From Pseudoduganella umbonata (GTDB taxonomy: Bacteria; Pseudomonadota; Gammaproteobacteria; Burkholderiales; Burkholderiaceae_D), in the NCBI RefSeq assembly GCF_014192225.1, contig NZ_JACHXS010000002.1:1-64000 (forward strand): DNA of 64,000 nt. The letters are read 5' to 3'. Shown here in pieces: positions 24,394-35,810 of this stretch (positions are counted from its first letter, which is position 1; each line of letters begins with the position of its first letter). A model generated the notes under the pieces. That model saw nothing but the letters and a program-made list of their open reading frames with translations. It searched no databases and had not been told where the DNA came from. A program made the translations under genes and the position numbers.

Positions 24394-25662
24394 ATGAAAG
24401 CTCTTTACACCTTCCTGTTATTCGTATTCGCCAGCGTCCTCGGTTCGCAATGTATCGCTGCCGAGCACCGCAATTTCTCGCTCAAACATACCAAGGCGCA
24501 TCTTCCGGTACACGGGCAGATGGACTGGCCCGGCGGGAAGATCGGCAGCTTCCGCGGCCAGGTGGTGGTGCTGATTTCGGCTGGTGGCTCGGTCGATCGT
24601 GATGGGTGGCTGCTGCGCGCGCTCGATACCGTCTGGTGGAACCGATCACCTCTGAAGGAGATGTCGGATGCATTGGTGAAAAATGGGTTTGCCGTGGTTC
24701 GGTTCGACAGTCCCGGAGTTCGCCCTCCCGCCAGTAAATGCCGGGAGGCGATAACGCGGGGACACCTGAGTGCCATGGTGGTAGCGACGCAATGTGTCGA
24801 TGTGGACGTAGCCGAACAAGTGTCAGTGCCAAAATATATTGACAGCATCGAACAAGTCCTCAAGCACGTCCAGGAATTAACACCTCGCGCGCAGGGGGGA
24901 TTTATCCTGTTCGGATTCTCGGAGGGCTTCTGGCACGCTGCATCGATAGCGGACAGGGGGCACGTCGCCGTGCGGGCCCTGGTTGCATTGGGCGCTGGAG
25001 TGGAAAGCCTGCAATCGCTGACGCGATGGCAGCTGACCGACAGGGCGATCGAAACGCTTCCGGAGTTCGATCGGGACAAGAATGGCGAGATCTCGAACGA
25101 GGAAATCAGGAAGGGTTATAGCGAAGGCGTAGGAAAGATTACTTCTGACGTTCGCGATTGGATCAGCCCTTCGGGCACCTGGAACGATAACAATGTCGCG
25201 GAATTCGGGCAGTGGCTTCGCAAAGGTTACGAAGACGTTGTGCTGGCGAGTCGCCCTTACGAGGAAACCGGCGACTTGCAATGGAAGGCCCTGGGCGCAG
25301 GGGTCTTGGTGCCGGACATGACCGACTCATTCCAGGACTATCATATTCTTGATTCTCGCCGGCCGCTCGACATCATTATCCAGCGGCGCATTCCCACATT
25401 GTTCTTTTGGGGGGAGCAGGATCGCCAGGTTCGAGTACAGCATCAGCGCAAGCTGATCAAAGATGCGGAAAAAATCATTCCTTATGTAAAATCATATTCT
25501 TATTCCGACCGCCATCATTTGCTGTCCAGACGCAAAGATATGGACTGGTTTGAAACGGAATTTGCAGCGGATATAAGTGGCCACATTCAAGAATTCATGT
25601 ACGCAATGCGGCCCTTCCAGACAAAAATACTTGAATCGAGTATTTCGCAATCGCACGAATAA
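24394..25662 (+). CDS. secreted alpha/beta hydrolase with an inserted EF-hand loop
   Basis: The 422-residue precursor has a signal peptide (MKALYTFLLFVFASVLGSQCIAA). The serine-hydrolase nucleophile elbow is GFSEG (Ser176). The candidate acid Asp343 lies in FWGEQDRQ, and candidate histidines are His374/His375 in SDRHHLLS. Between them, residues 226-237 (DRDKNGEISNEE) form a textbook 12-residue EF-hand loop with ligands at positions 1, 3, 5 and 12 and the central Gly at 6. The loop lies in the lid/cap region. The start at 24394 is chosen because the signal peptide begins there and GGAG lies upstream. Base composition is clearly lower in GC than the flanks, suggesting relatively recent acquisition. 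The substrate is unknown. Confidence 0.72.
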   Translation: MKALYTFLLFVFASVLGSQCIAAEHRNFSLKHTKAHLPVHGQMDWPGGKIGSFRGQVVVLISAGGSVDRDGWLLRALDTVWWNRSPLKEMSDALVKNGFAVVRFDSPGVRPPASKCREAITRGHLSAMVVATQCVDVDVAEQVSVPKYIDSIEQVLKHVQELTPRAQGGFILFGFSEGFWHAASIADRGHVAVRALVALGAGVESLQSLTRWQLTDRAIETLPEFDRDKNGEISNEEIRKGYSEGVGKITSDVRDWISPSGTWNDNNVAEFGQWLRKGYEDVVLASRPYEETGDLQWKALGAGVLVPDMTDSFQDYHILDSRRPLDIIIQRRIPTLFFWGEQDRQVRVQHQRKLIKDAEKIIPYVKSYSYSDRHHLLSRRKDMDWFETEFAADISGHIQEFMYAMRPFQTKILESSISQSHE

Positions 25663-25685
25663 ACGTCGTCAAAGTAGTTCGGCGA

Positions 25686-25703
25686 GAAGTCTGGCCAGAC
25701 TTC
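25686..25703. terminator. 18-bp perfect palindrome between convergent genes
   Basis: GAAGTCTGGCCAGACTTC lies between the hydrolase stop and the recG stop. It could act as a two-way terminator or transcript-end hairpin, although no T-run follows. Confidence 0.4.
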
Positions 25704-25748
25704 CCGCTTCCCGGACAAACCTCGGAAGGAAGTACTGGACTTTACACG

Positions 25749-27830
25749 TCACACCTTCAGGAACTCCTCCCGTCCCCCCAGCCACCGTTCCAGGTGCGCC
25801 TCGACGACCGGCTGCCCGGCCGGATCGTGCAGCAGCGCATGCGCCACGTCGCGCGCCTGGTCGACCAGCCAGCCATCCGTTTCCAGGTCGGCGAAGCGCA
25901 GCATCGCCTGGCCGGACTGCCGAGCGCCCAGGAACTCGCCTGGGCCGCGGATTTCCAGGTCGCGCCGTGCGATCTCGAAGCCGTCGGTGGTTTCCCGCAT
26001 CGTCGCCAGCCGCTGCTTGGCCACGGGCCCCAGCGGGCTCTGGTACAGCAGCAGGCAGACGCTGGCCGCCGAGCCGCGGCCCACGCGCCCGCGCAACTGG
26101 TGCAGCTGCGACAGGCCGAAGCGCTCCGCATGTTCGATCACCATCAGCGACGCATTCGGCACGTCGACGCCCACCTCGATCACGGTGGTGGCCACCAGCA
26201 CGTGCACCCGGGCGGCGGTAAAGGCATCCATCACTTCCTGCTTCTCGGCCGGTTTCATGCGCCCATGCACGAGGCCCACCTGCAGGTCCGGCAGCGCCGC
26301 GGCCAGCGTTTCATGGGTTTCCGTCGCGGTCTGCAACTGCAGCGCTTCCGATTCCTCGATGAGCGGGCAGACCCAGTACACCTGGCGGCCGTCGAGCGCG
26401 GCCGCGTGGACCCGCTCGATCACTTCGTCGCGCCGGTTCTGGTCGATCACGCGGGTGACGATGGGCGTGCGGCCCGGCGGCAGTTCGTCGATCACGGACA
26501 CTTCCAGGTCGGCGTAGTACGTCATCGCCAGCGTACGGGGAATCGGCGTGGCGGACATCATCAGCTGGTGCGGCACCAGCCCGTCGGCGCCCTTGTTGCG
26601 CAGCGTGAGGCGCTGGCCCACGCCGAAGCGGTGCTGCTCGTCGACGATGACGAGGCCCAGCCTGGCGAATTGCACGGTTTCCTGGATCAGCGCGTGCGTG
26701 CCGATCACCAGCTGCGCCTCGCCCGATTCGGCCAGCGCGGAAGCGGCCATCTTGTCCTTCTTTTTCAGGCTGCCCGTCAGCCACGCCACTTTCACGCCCA
26801 GCGGCTCCATCCATCCGGCGATCTTCCTGAAATGCTGCTCGGCCAGGATCTCGGTCGGCGCCATCAGCGCGGCCTGGAAGCCGCTGTCGATCGCCTGCGT
26901 GGCCGCCAGCGCGGCAACGACGGTCTTGCCGCTGCCCACGTCGCCCTGCAGCAGCCGCTGCATCGGGTACGGCTGGCGCAGGTCGGCGCGGATTTCCTCC
27001 AGCACGCGCGCCTGCGCACCCGTCAGCCGGAACGGCAGCGCGGCCTGGAATGCCGCGGTCAGCGAGCCCACCGCCGCCAGCGGCGCCGCGCCTTTCTGGC
27101 GGCGTGCGTCCTGTGCGCGCTTCAGCGACAGCTGCTGGGCCAGCAGCTCATCGAACTTCATCCGGGTCCAGGCGGGATGCGAGCGCTCCGCCAGCGCATG
27201 CTCGTCGACCTGCTGCGGCGGGTTGTGCAGCAGCCTGACCGCCGGCTCGAAGCCGTGCAACTGCATTTTCTCGATAAGCCGCGGCGGCAGCGTGTCGGTC
27301 CAGTCGACGCGCCCCATCGCATCGGCGATCGCGCGGCGCAACACCGGTTGCGACAGCCCCTCCCCGGATGGATAGACGGGGGTGAGGGAGGTCGGCAGCG
27401 GCGCGCCTTCGTTGACGATCTTGTAACTCGGATGCACCATCTCCGCGCCGAAGAAGCCGTGTTTCAGCTCGCCACGGGCGCGTACCCGCGTACCTTCCGC
27501 CAGCTGCCGGGTCTGGCTGCCGTAGAAGTTCATGAAGCGCAGCATCAGCTCGCCCGTGTCGTCGGCGATGTGGACGATCATCTGCTTGCGCGGCTTGTAC
27601 GTGATCTCGTTCTTGGTGACGATGCCTTCGACCTGCGAGGTCTGGCCGCCGCGCAGGCAGGCCGCGCGGATGTCGATCACCTCGGTCTCGTCCTCGTAGC
27701 GCATCGGCAGGTGCAGCACCAGGTCCATGTCGGTGCGCAGTCCCAGCCGGGCCAGCTTGCTCTCGGTCGAGACCGCCTTGGAGGGCGCGGCTTTTTTTGC
27801 GGGGGGCTTGCTTTGCTTCGTTTCGGCCAT
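25749..27830 (-). CDS. recG: ATP-dependent DNA helicase RecG
   Basis: RecG remodels stalled replication forks and Holliday junctions. The 693-residue length is typical. The wedge domain (LHLPMRYEDET..., residues about 35-170) is followed by the helicase core: Walker A LLQGDVGSGKT, motif II IVDEQH, motif III MSATPIPRT, QVYWVCPLIEESE, VLVATTVIEVGVDVP (motif V) and QLRGRVGRG (motif VI). The C-terminal ARQSGQA..FADLETD matches the TRG region. The start at 27830 (MAETKQ) is chosen; a Lys/Ala/Pro-rich N-terminal tail precedes the wedge. It is divergent from queA. Confidence 0.96.
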   Translation of the reverse strand: MAETKQSKPPAKKAAPSKAVSTESKLARLGLRTDMDLVLHLPMRYEDETEVIDIRAACLRGGQTSQVEGIVTKNEITYKPRKQMIVHIADDTGELMLRFMNFYGSQTRQLAEGTRVRARGELKHGFFGAEMVHPSYKIVNEGAPLPTSLTPVYPSGEGLSQPVLRRAIADAMGRVDWTDTLPPRLIEKMQLHGFEPAVRLLHNPPQQVDEHALAERSHPAWTRMKFDELLAQQLSLKRAQDARRQKGAAPLAAVGSLTAAFQAALPFRLTGAQARVLEEIRADLRQPYPMQRLLQGDVGSGKTVVAALAATQAIDSGFQAALMAPTEILAEQHFRKIAGWMEPLGVKVAWLTGSLKKKDKMAASALAESGEAQLVIGTHALIQETVQFARLGLVIVDEQHRFGVGQRLTLRNKGADGLVPHQLMMSATPIPRTLAMTYYADLEVSVIDELPPGRTPIVTRVIDQNRRDEVIERVHAAALDGRQVYWVCPLIEESEALQLQTATETHETLAAALPDLQVGLVHGRMKPAEKQEVMDAFTAARVHVLVATTVIEVGVDVPNASLMVIEHAERFGLSQLHQLRGRVGRGSAASVCLLLYQSPLGPVAKQRLATMRETTDGFEIARRDLEIRGPGEFLGARQSGQAMLRFADLETDGWLVDQARDVAHALLHDPAGQPVVEAHLERWLGGREEFLKV

Positions 27831-27965
27831 GTTTTCGTGGTGCTTTTTTACTCGATGACTGCGTGGTAGCGTAAAATAGAAGGTTGCCCAATGCTTTTTG
27901 AGCGGAATCGTGCGCCGGTCATGCGCCTGCTGCAGGCGATCATGCGCGCTACCGCCATTACACCC

Positions 27966-30157
<2,192 letters not shown>

Positions 30158-30253
30158 AAAGAACTTGCATTAGTGTAAAAGTCCCCAATCTGTGCGGCTT
30201 TGGCCAGTGCTAGAATACAGCGCTGTTTTTTTTTAATTACATTGGAGTCACCC

Positions 30254-30586
30254 GTGTTCATTTCCAACGCTTATGCTCAAACCGCCGGCGCTGCCGATGC
30301 GTCGATGATGAGCAATCTCTCGACCTTCGTGCCGCTGATCCTGATGTTCGTGGTCATGTATTTCCTGATGATCCGTCCTCAGCAGAAACGCGCCAAGGAA
30401 CAGAAGGCCATGATGGACGCGCTTGCCAAAGGCGACGAAGTCGTGACGGTCGGCGGCATCCTGGGCCGCGTGTCCCGCGTGACCGATGCGTACGTGACGG
30501 TGGAAGTGGCGCCGAACACGGAGATCGTGGTGCAGAAAGCCTCGGTCACGACCCTGCTGCCGAAGGGCACGCTGAAGGGTCTGTAA
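30254..30586 (+). CDS. yajC: preprotein translocase subunit YajC
   Basis: YajC is a small inner-membrane partner of SecDF-YidC. The 110-residue product starts at GTG 30254 (FISNAYAQTAG...), with TTGGAG eight bases upstream. The frame extends to an ATG at 30200, but that region overlaps the likely leader and a TAGAAT promoter-like hexamer (30211-30216). It has a single membrane span (VPLILMFVVMYFLMI), then RPQQKRAKEQKAMMDAL and the domain KGDEVVTVGGILGRV...V.VEVA, typical of YajC. Confidence 0.94.
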   Translation: MFISNAYAQTAGAADASMMSNLSTFVPLILMFVVMYFLMIRPQQKRAKEQKAMMDALAKGDEVVTVGGILGRVSRVTDAYVTVEVAPNTEIVVQKASVTTLLPKGTLKGL

Positions 30587-30600
30587 GACCTTCCACAGGA

Positions 30601-30625
30601 AGCGGGCGGCATCACCGCCCGCTTT
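30601..30625 (+). terminator. hairpin between yajC and secD
   Basis: AGCGGGCGG / CCGCCCGCT with a CATCA loop is followed by TTTTG, 15 nt after the yajC stop. It looks like an intrinsic terminator or attenuator inside the operon and may lower readthrough into secDF. A promoter for secD in the following 28 nt is not evident. Confidence 0.65.
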
Positions 30626-30652
30626 TGTTATCGGCCAACCACGCTGAAGATC

Positions 30653-32515
30653 ATGAATCGTTATCCCATCTGGAAATACATCCTCATTGCCGTCGTCGTG
30701 CTGCTGGGGGCACTGTACACGGCCCCCAACTACATGGGCGAATCGCCTGCGCTGCAAGTCACCAGCGGAAAATCCACGGTGAAGGTGGATAGCGATATCG
30801 TCGCCCGCGTCGAGCAGTTGCTCGCCGAGGCGAAGCTGCCCACGTCCGGCGTCACGTTCGATGCCGGATCGAGCAGTCCGTCGGTGCGCGCCCGTTTCGC
30901 GGACATCGACACGCAGTTCAAGGCCAAGCTCGCGCTGGAACGCGGCCTGAACGGCGACCCGGAAGACCCGGCCTACATCGTCACCAGCAACCTGATGGCC
31001 AATACGCCGGCCTGGATGCAGAAACTCGGCGCCCACCCGATGTACCTGGGCCTCGACCTGCGGGGCGGCGTCCACTTCCTGATGCAGGTGGATACCAAGG
31101 CTGCGCTGAACAAGCGCATCCAGGGCTTCCAGGCGGCGATCCGCGGCGAACTGCGCGACAAGAACGTGCGCCACGCCGGCATCGAACGCGCGGGCGATTC
31201 GATCGTCGTGAAATTCCGCGACGACGCCACGCGCCAGGCCGCCCGCAAGGCACTGGGCGAAATGAACGAGCTGCAGTTCGCCGATGGCACGAGCGGCGCC
31301 GACCTGACGCTGACCGCCGCGATGAAGCCGGCCGCGCTGAAGGCCACGCTGGACAACGGCGTGAAGCAGAACATCGCCACCCTGTCCAAGCGCGTCAACG
31401 AACTGGGCGTTTCCGAGCCGATCATCCAGCAGCAGGGCGCGGACCGCATCGTCGTCCAGCTGCCGGGCGTGCAGGACGTGGCGCGTGCCAAGTCGATCAT
31501 CGGCCGTACCGCCACGCTGGAAGTGCGCCTGGTCGACCAGACCGTGCCGCGCGGTACCGAGCTGACCGCGGCGGTGCCGTTCAATTCCGAGCTGTTCACG
31601 GTCGGCAAGAACGTTCCGGTCGTGCTGCAGAAGGATGTGATCATTTCGGGCGACTACATCTCGTCCGCCACGGCATCGTTCGATGAAAACCAGCAGCCTG
31701 CCGTCTCGATCGACCTGAACGGCGACGGCGGCCGCCGCATGCGCGAAGCCACCCGCGACAACGTCGGCAAGGGCATGGCCATCGTGCTGTTCGAAAAGGG
31801 CAAGCCGGAAGTGCTGTCGGTCGCCACCATCCAGGACGAACTGGGCAGCCGCTTCCGCATCACCGGCATGGGCAGCATCGAGAACTCCACCGAACTGGCG
31901 CTGCTGCTGCGCGCCGGTGCGCTGTACGCGCCGATGCAGGTCATCGAGGAACGCCTGGTGGGCCCGCAGCTGGGTGCCGAGAACATCACGAAGGGCTTCA
32001 ACGCCACGCTGTACGGCTTCCTCGCGATCGCCGTCTTCATGATCATCTACTACATGGTGTTCGGCGTCTTCTCCGTGCTGGCGCTGGCCATCAACGTGCT
32101 GCTGCTGGTGGCGATCCTGTCGCTGATGGGCATCACGCTGACCTTGCCGGGTATCGCCGCCATCGCGCTGGCACTGGGCATGGCGATCGACGCGAACGTG
32201 CTGATCAACGAGCGGGTGCGCGAAGAGCTGCGCGCCGGCGCTTCGCCGCAGTCCGCCATCTCGGCAGGCTTCGACCGCGCCTGGGCCACCATCTTCGACT
32301 CCAACGTGACGACGCTGATCGTCGCGCTGGCGCTGCTGGTGTTCGGTTCCGGTGCGATCCGCGGCTTTGCGATCGTCCACGGCCTGGGCATCCTGACCTC
32401 GATGTTCTCCGCCGTCTTCGTGTCGCGCGGCGTGGTCAACCTGTGGTACGGCCGCAAGAAGAAACTGCAGTCGCTGTCGATCGGTACCGTCTGGGTACCG
32501 AAAGAAGCGAAGTAA
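30653..32515 (+). CDS. secD: protein translocase subunit SecD
   Basis: SecD uses the proton-motive force to help complete protein export through SecYEG. The 620-residue protein has an N-terminal span (residues 7-25) and a large periplasmic domain with the LGLDLRGGVHFLMQVD motif. Five C-terminal spans hold the conserved ALGMAIDANVLINERVREELR segment (Asp of the proton relay). It is followed by secF 26 nt downstream. Confidence 0.96.
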   Translation: MNRYPIWKYILIAVVVLLGALYTAPNYMGESPALQVTSGKSTVKVDSDIVARVEQLLAEAKLPTSGVTFDAGSSSPSVRARFADIDTQFKAKLALERGLNGDPEDPAYIVTSNLMANTPAWMQKLGAHPMYLGLDLRGGVHFLMQVDTKAALNKRIQGFQAAIRGELRDKNVRHAGIERAGDSIVVKFRDDATRQAARKALGEMNELQFADGTSGADLTLTAAMKPAALKATLDNGVKQNIATLSKRVNELGVSEPIIQQQGADRIVVQLPGVQDVARAKSIIGRTATLEVRLVDQTVPRGTELTAAVPFNSELFTVGKNVPVVLQKDVIISGDYISSATASFDENQQPAVSIDLNGDGGRRMREATRDNVGKGMAIVLFEKGKPEVLSVATIQDELGSRFRITGMGSIENSTELALLLRAGALYAPMQVIEERLVGPQLGAENITKGFNATLYGFLAIAVFMIIYYMVFGVFSVLALAINVLLLVAILSLMGITLTLPGIAAIALALGMAIDANVLINERVREELRAGASPQSAISAGFDRAWATIFDSNVTTLIVALALLVFGSGAIRGFAIVHGLGILTSMFSAVFVSRGVVNLWYGRKKKLQSLSIGTVWVPKEAK

Positions 32516-32541
32516 CGGCCATCGGTCAATAAGAGGATTTC

Positions 32542-33564
32542 ATGGAATTTTTCCGCATTCATAGAGACATCCCGTTCATGCGCTACGCGACGATCTTCAA
32601 CGTCGTGTCGGCGCTGACGTTCGTGGCGGCCGTGTTCTTCCTGGTCACCAAGGGCCTGCACCTGTCGATCGAGTTCAAGGGCGGCACCGTGGTGGAGGTG
32701 AAGTATCCGCAGGCGGCCAACCTGGAACGCATGCGCGAGTCGCTGCGCGGCGCCGGCTTCGAGCATCCCGAAGCCAGCACGTTCGGCACCGCCAGCGACG
32801 TGCTGATCCGCCTGCCGATCACGCCGGGCACCGGCTCCGACACCACGTCGGTGCGCGCCTTCGACGCGCTGTGCCGCGCGGAAAAGGGCGCCGTCAAGCA
32901 GTTCGACGAGGTATCGCCGCAGGGCGACCACCATGCCCGTACCGCCTGCGTGGACACGGCCGGCAAGGAGCTCGTGTCGCTGCAGCGCGTGGAATTCGTC
33001 GGCCCGATGGTGGGCGAGGAACTGACGCAGAACGGCATCAACGCGCTGATCATGGTGGTGGTGGGCGTGATGCTCTACCTGGCCGTGCGCTTCGAGTGGA
33101 AGTACGCGGTGGCGGCGATCATCGCCAACCTGCACGACGTGGTCATCATCATGGGCTTCTTCGCCTTCTTCCAGTGGGAATTCTCGCTGACGGTGCTGGC
33201 GGCGATCCTGGCGGTGCTGGGCTACTCGGTCAACGAATCGGTCGTGATCTTCGACCGTATCCGCGAGAACTTCCGCAAGCAGCGCAAGATGACGGTGCAC
33301 GAAGTGATCGACAACGCGATCACCAGCACGATGTCGCGCACGATCATCACCCACGGCTGCACGGAGATGATGGTGCTGTCGATGCTGTTCTTCGGCGGGC
33401 CCACGCTGCACTACTTCGCCGTCGCGCTGACGATCGGCATCCTGTTCGGCATCTACTCCTCGGTGTTCGTCGCCGCCGCCGTCGCCATGAAGCTGGGCGT
33501 CAAGCGCGAAGACCTGATCAAGCCGGTCAAGGAAAAGGACGAAACGGACGGCGCCGTCGTCTAA
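32542..33564 (+). CDS. secF: protein translocase subunit SecF
   Basis: SecF pairs with SecD in the SecDF complex. The 340-residue protein has six membrane spans, LSIEFKGGTVVEVKYP in the first periplasmic part and GYSVNESVVIFDRIRENFRK, the signature of the fourth-span region with the proton-relay Asp. The GGAT-like ribosome site AAGAGGATTTC precedes the ATG. A strong terminator follows. Confidence 0.96.
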   Translation: MEFFRIHRDIPFMRYATIFNVVSALTFVAAVFFLVTKGLHLSIEFKGGTVVEVKYPQAANLERMRESLRGAGFEHPEASTFGTASDVLIRLPITPGTGSDTTSVRAFDALCRAEKGAVKQFDEVSPQGDHHARTACVDTAGKELVSLQRVEFVGPMVGEELTQNGINALIMVVVGVMLYLAVRFEWKYAVAAIIANLHDVVIIMGFFAFFQWEFSLTVLAAILAVLGYSVNESVVIFDRIRENFRKQRKMTVHEVIDNAITSTMSRTIITHGCTEMMVLSMLFFGGPTLHYFAVALTIGILFGIYSSVFVAAAVAMKLGVKREDLIKPVKEKDETDGAVV

Positions 33565-33581
33565 GGCCCGCCGCTCCCGCC

Positions 33582-33608
33582 AATGCCGCCTCCGGGCGGC
33601 ATTTTTTT
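33582..33608 (+). terminator. terminator of the yajC-secDF operon
   Basis: AATGCCGCC / GGGCGGCATT around a short TCC loop is followed by TTTTTTT, 18 nt after the secF stop. Confidence 0.92.
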
Positions 33609-33630
33609 CGCCCCTACAATATTGCCAACA

Positions 33631-33703
33631 ACCGGGGTCAGACCCCAATCTGAGGAAATATTTCCAGAAATCGGGGTCTGACCCCGGTTTCAAGAAATGT
33701 TTG
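33631..33703. repeat. intergenic palindromic repeat pair, GGGGTCAGACCCC core
   Basis: GGGGTCAGACCCC (33634-33646) and GGGGTCTGACCCC (33673-33685) face each other across AATCTGAGGAAATATTTCC. The second is followed by GGTTTCAAGAAATGTTT. The architecture (core, linker with GGAAATxTTT, inverted core, GAAATGTTT) equals that at 51951-52030, although the core palindrome differs. It sits between the convergent secF and sensor-kinase genes. Confidence 0.8.
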
Positions 33704-35065
33704 TCAGGCGGGGAGAAGGATGGTGGCGCGCAGGCCGCCGGCGGGGCGGTTCGACAGCGTGACCTCGCCGCCGTGCGCGTCGATGCAGGAGCGGGCGATG
33801 GCGAGGCCGAGGCCTACGCCGCCCAGCTCGGGCTGGCGCGAGGCGTCGAGCCGGTAGAACGGCTTGAATACGTCGTCGAGCTGCGCGGCCGGGATACCGG
33901 GGCCTTCGTCGTCGATGGTGATGCGGATGGCATCGCGGCCGCCGTCGATCCGGGCCGGCGCGACGGCGATGCGTGCGCAGCGGCCGTAGCGCACGGCGTT
34001 GTCGACGAGGTTCGTCAGCGCGCGCCGGATCGCCAGCGGCCGGCAGCGGCAGGGCAGGGACGGCGGCTCGCCGGAAGCGGAAGCAGAGGCCAGTGCCACG
34101 TCGCGCCCCTGCGCCGCCTGGTCGGCCGCGATCTCGGCGGCCAGCGCGCCGACGTCGATGCCGATCGTCGGTTCGTCGCAAGCGTCGTCTTTGGAAAAGC
34201 GCAGCGTTTCCTCGATCATCGCCGCCATGTCGCGCAAGGTGCGCTGCATGCCGTCGCGCACCTCTTCGTCGTCGACCAGTTCGGCGCGCAGCCGCAGCGA
34301 CGTCACCATCGAGCGCAGGTCGTGGCTGATCGAGGCCAGCATGCGCTTGTGGTCTTCCAGGTAGCGCGTCAGCCGCGCCTGCATCAGGTTGAACGACGCC
34401 GTCACTTCGCGCGCCTCGCGCGGGCCGGACAGCGCCAGCGGCTCGTATTCTCCCCGGCTGACGCGCTCTGCACCATCGGACAGCGCCTTGATCGGCCGCA
34501 CGATGCGCCGCACGAACACGATGCCGATCACCAGCACCGGCAGCGTGCTGACGGGGATCGAGAAGCGCAGCGGCTTCCACCACCACTGGGTGTTGGCCAG
34601 CGGCCGCTGGGCGCTGTTGAACCAGCCGCCCGGCAGCCGCAGGGCGATGGCAAGGTCGGGATCCTCGTCGACCCCGGCGCGCCGTGCCAGCGACACCTGC
34701 ACCGCGTCGGCCGGCAGCCGCAGTTCGCGCTGCAGCACGGCCTGCAGCGAACGCTCTTCTCCGTCCAGTGAGACATCGGTGATGGCGCTGCGCGGTTCGA
34801 TGCGGTGGCGCGACGTGTCCGTGTCCAGCGCCGCCAGCATCGCGTTGCCGGACGTGGCATCGCGCTGCACCAGTGCGAGCCGGTAGGCGGAGGTGACGTT
34901 TTCCATCACATAGCGCCGCGACATCCGGTGCAGCGTGTCGCTGCCGCCGTTGCTGGCCGTGGCCAGCAGCGCGATCAGGTGCGCCGCCAGCAGCCCGCAG
35001 AACAGCAGGCCGACCAGCTGGCCCGCCATCGTCTGCGGCAACAGCCGCCCGGCGAACCCTTTCAC
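33704..35065 (-). CDS. sensor histidine kinase, probable siderophore-responsive (PfeS-like)
   Basis: The 453-residue membrane kinase has a first span at about 14-36, a 130-residue periplasmic sensor region and a second span at about 168-186. A HAMP domain and the H-box ISHDLRSM (His248) follow. In the ATPase domain the N-box is NLVDNAVRYG (Asn352, Asn356), G1 is DEGPGIP and G2 is GGVGLGLAI. GTG at 35065 is the start; it overlaps the regulator's stop in GTGA, giving translational coupling. The longer frame to 35812 runs through the regulator gene and is a shadow. The H-box has Met where most kinases have Pro. Its place next to a FepA/PfeA-type receptor suggests a PfeS/PirS role, which is an inference. 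Confidence 0.85.
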   Translation of the reverse strand: MKGFAGRLLPQTMAGQLVGLLFCGLLAAHLIALLATASNGGSDTLHRMSRRYVMENVTSAYRLALVQRDATSGNAMLAALDTDTSRHRIEPRSAITDVSLDGEERSLQAVLQRELRLPADAVQVSLARRAGVDEDPDLAIALRLPGGWFNSAQRPLANTQWWWKPLRFSIPVSTLPVLVIGIVFVRRIVRPIKALSDGAERVSRGEYEPLALSGPREAREVTASFNLMQARLTRYLEDHKRMLASISHDLRSMVTSLRLRAELVDDEEVRDGMQRTLRDMAAMIEETLRFSKDDACDEPTIGIDVGALAAEIAADQAAQGRDVALASASASGEPPSLPCRCRPLAIRRALTNLVDNAVRYGRCARIAVAPARIDGGRDAIRITIDDEGPGIPAAQLDDVFKPFYRLDASRQPELGGVGLGLAIARSCIDAHGGEVTLSNRPAGGLRATILLPA

Positions 35066-35796
35066 GAAGCGGCCAGCGCGGGGCGGGCGGTCACCGTGGC
35101 GGCGAACAGGTAGCCATTGCCCCACACGGTCTTGAGCAGGCTGGGGCGGCGCGGATCCGGTTCCAGCTTCTTGCGCAGCCGGCTCACCTGGCTGTCGATG
35201 CTGCGGTCGAAGGCCAGCGCATCGCCGCAACCGGTCAGGTCCATCAGCCGGTCGCGCGAGAGCACCGTGCCGGGATGTTCGGCCAGCACCCGCAGCAGCC
35301 GGTACTCGGCGCTCGAGAGCGCGGCCGGCTGGCCGTCCGGATCGAACAGCTCGCGCTTGCCGGTATCGAGGAACCAGCCGCCGAACGCATAGCCGGTGGC
35401 GGCATTGCCCACCGACGCGGCGGTGCGCCGCCAGCGCCGCAGCACCATGCGGATCCGCGCCACCAGTTCCGGCGGATCGAACGGTTTCACGACGTAGTCG
35501 TCGGCACCGCTGTCCAGGCCGGCCACCTTGTCGGCGGACGTATGCATGGCCGTCAGCAGGATCACTGGCGTATCGAGCGTGCCGGACACGCGCCGGCACA
35601 GCGACAGGCCGTCTTCGCCCGGCATCATCACGTCCAGCACGATCAGGTCGAAGCGTTCCTGCCGCAGCAGCGCGCCGGCCTGCGCCGCGTCGGCGGCGGT
35701 GGTCACCGCCAGTCCCTGCCGCCGCAGGTAGGCGGCCAGCGAGCTGCGGATGTCGGGGTGGTCGTCGACGACGAGGATATGGTCGGCTGCTGTCAT
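35062..35796 (-). CDS. OmpR-family response regulator, probable PfeR-like
   Basis: The 244-residue regulator has an N-terminal receiver with the acidic pocket VVDDH, phospho-acceptor Asp55 (LIVLDVMMPG), conserved Thr in LLTAM and Lys in VVKPFDPPE. The C-terminal winged helix ends DSQVSRLRKKLEPDP...LLKTVWGNGYLF. It is coupled to the kinase by a 4-base overlap. A Fur-like half box lies 15-35 nt upstream. By analogy with Pseudomonas PfeR it may activate the receptor gene 3 kb upstream; the sequence does not prove this. Confidence 0.9.
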   Translation of the reverse strand: MTAADHILVVDDHPDIRSSLAAYLRRQGLAVTTAADAAQAGALLRQERFDLIVLDVMMPGEDGLSLCRRVSGTLDTPVILLTAMHTSADKVAGLDSGADDYVVKPFDPPELVARIRMVLRRWRRTAASVGNAATGYAFGGWFLDTGKRELFDPDGQPAALSSAEYRLLRVLAEHPGTVLSRDRLMDLTGCGDALAFDRSIDSQVSRLRKKLEPDPRRPSLLKTVWGNGYLFAATVTARPALAAS

Positions 35797-35810
35797 CGGG
35801 GTGTTCCGTC

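Noticed and set aside
25794..27869. 691-codon plus-strand frame opposite recG
   Set aside because: It is antisense to an unmistakable RecG, rich in Arg/His/Gln, with no recognisable motif.
33631..33703. Operator or terminator role for the GGGGTCAGACCCC palindromes
   Set aside because: The same plan recurs at other intergenic sites beside unrelated genes, so a dispersed repeat explains it better than a local regulatory site.
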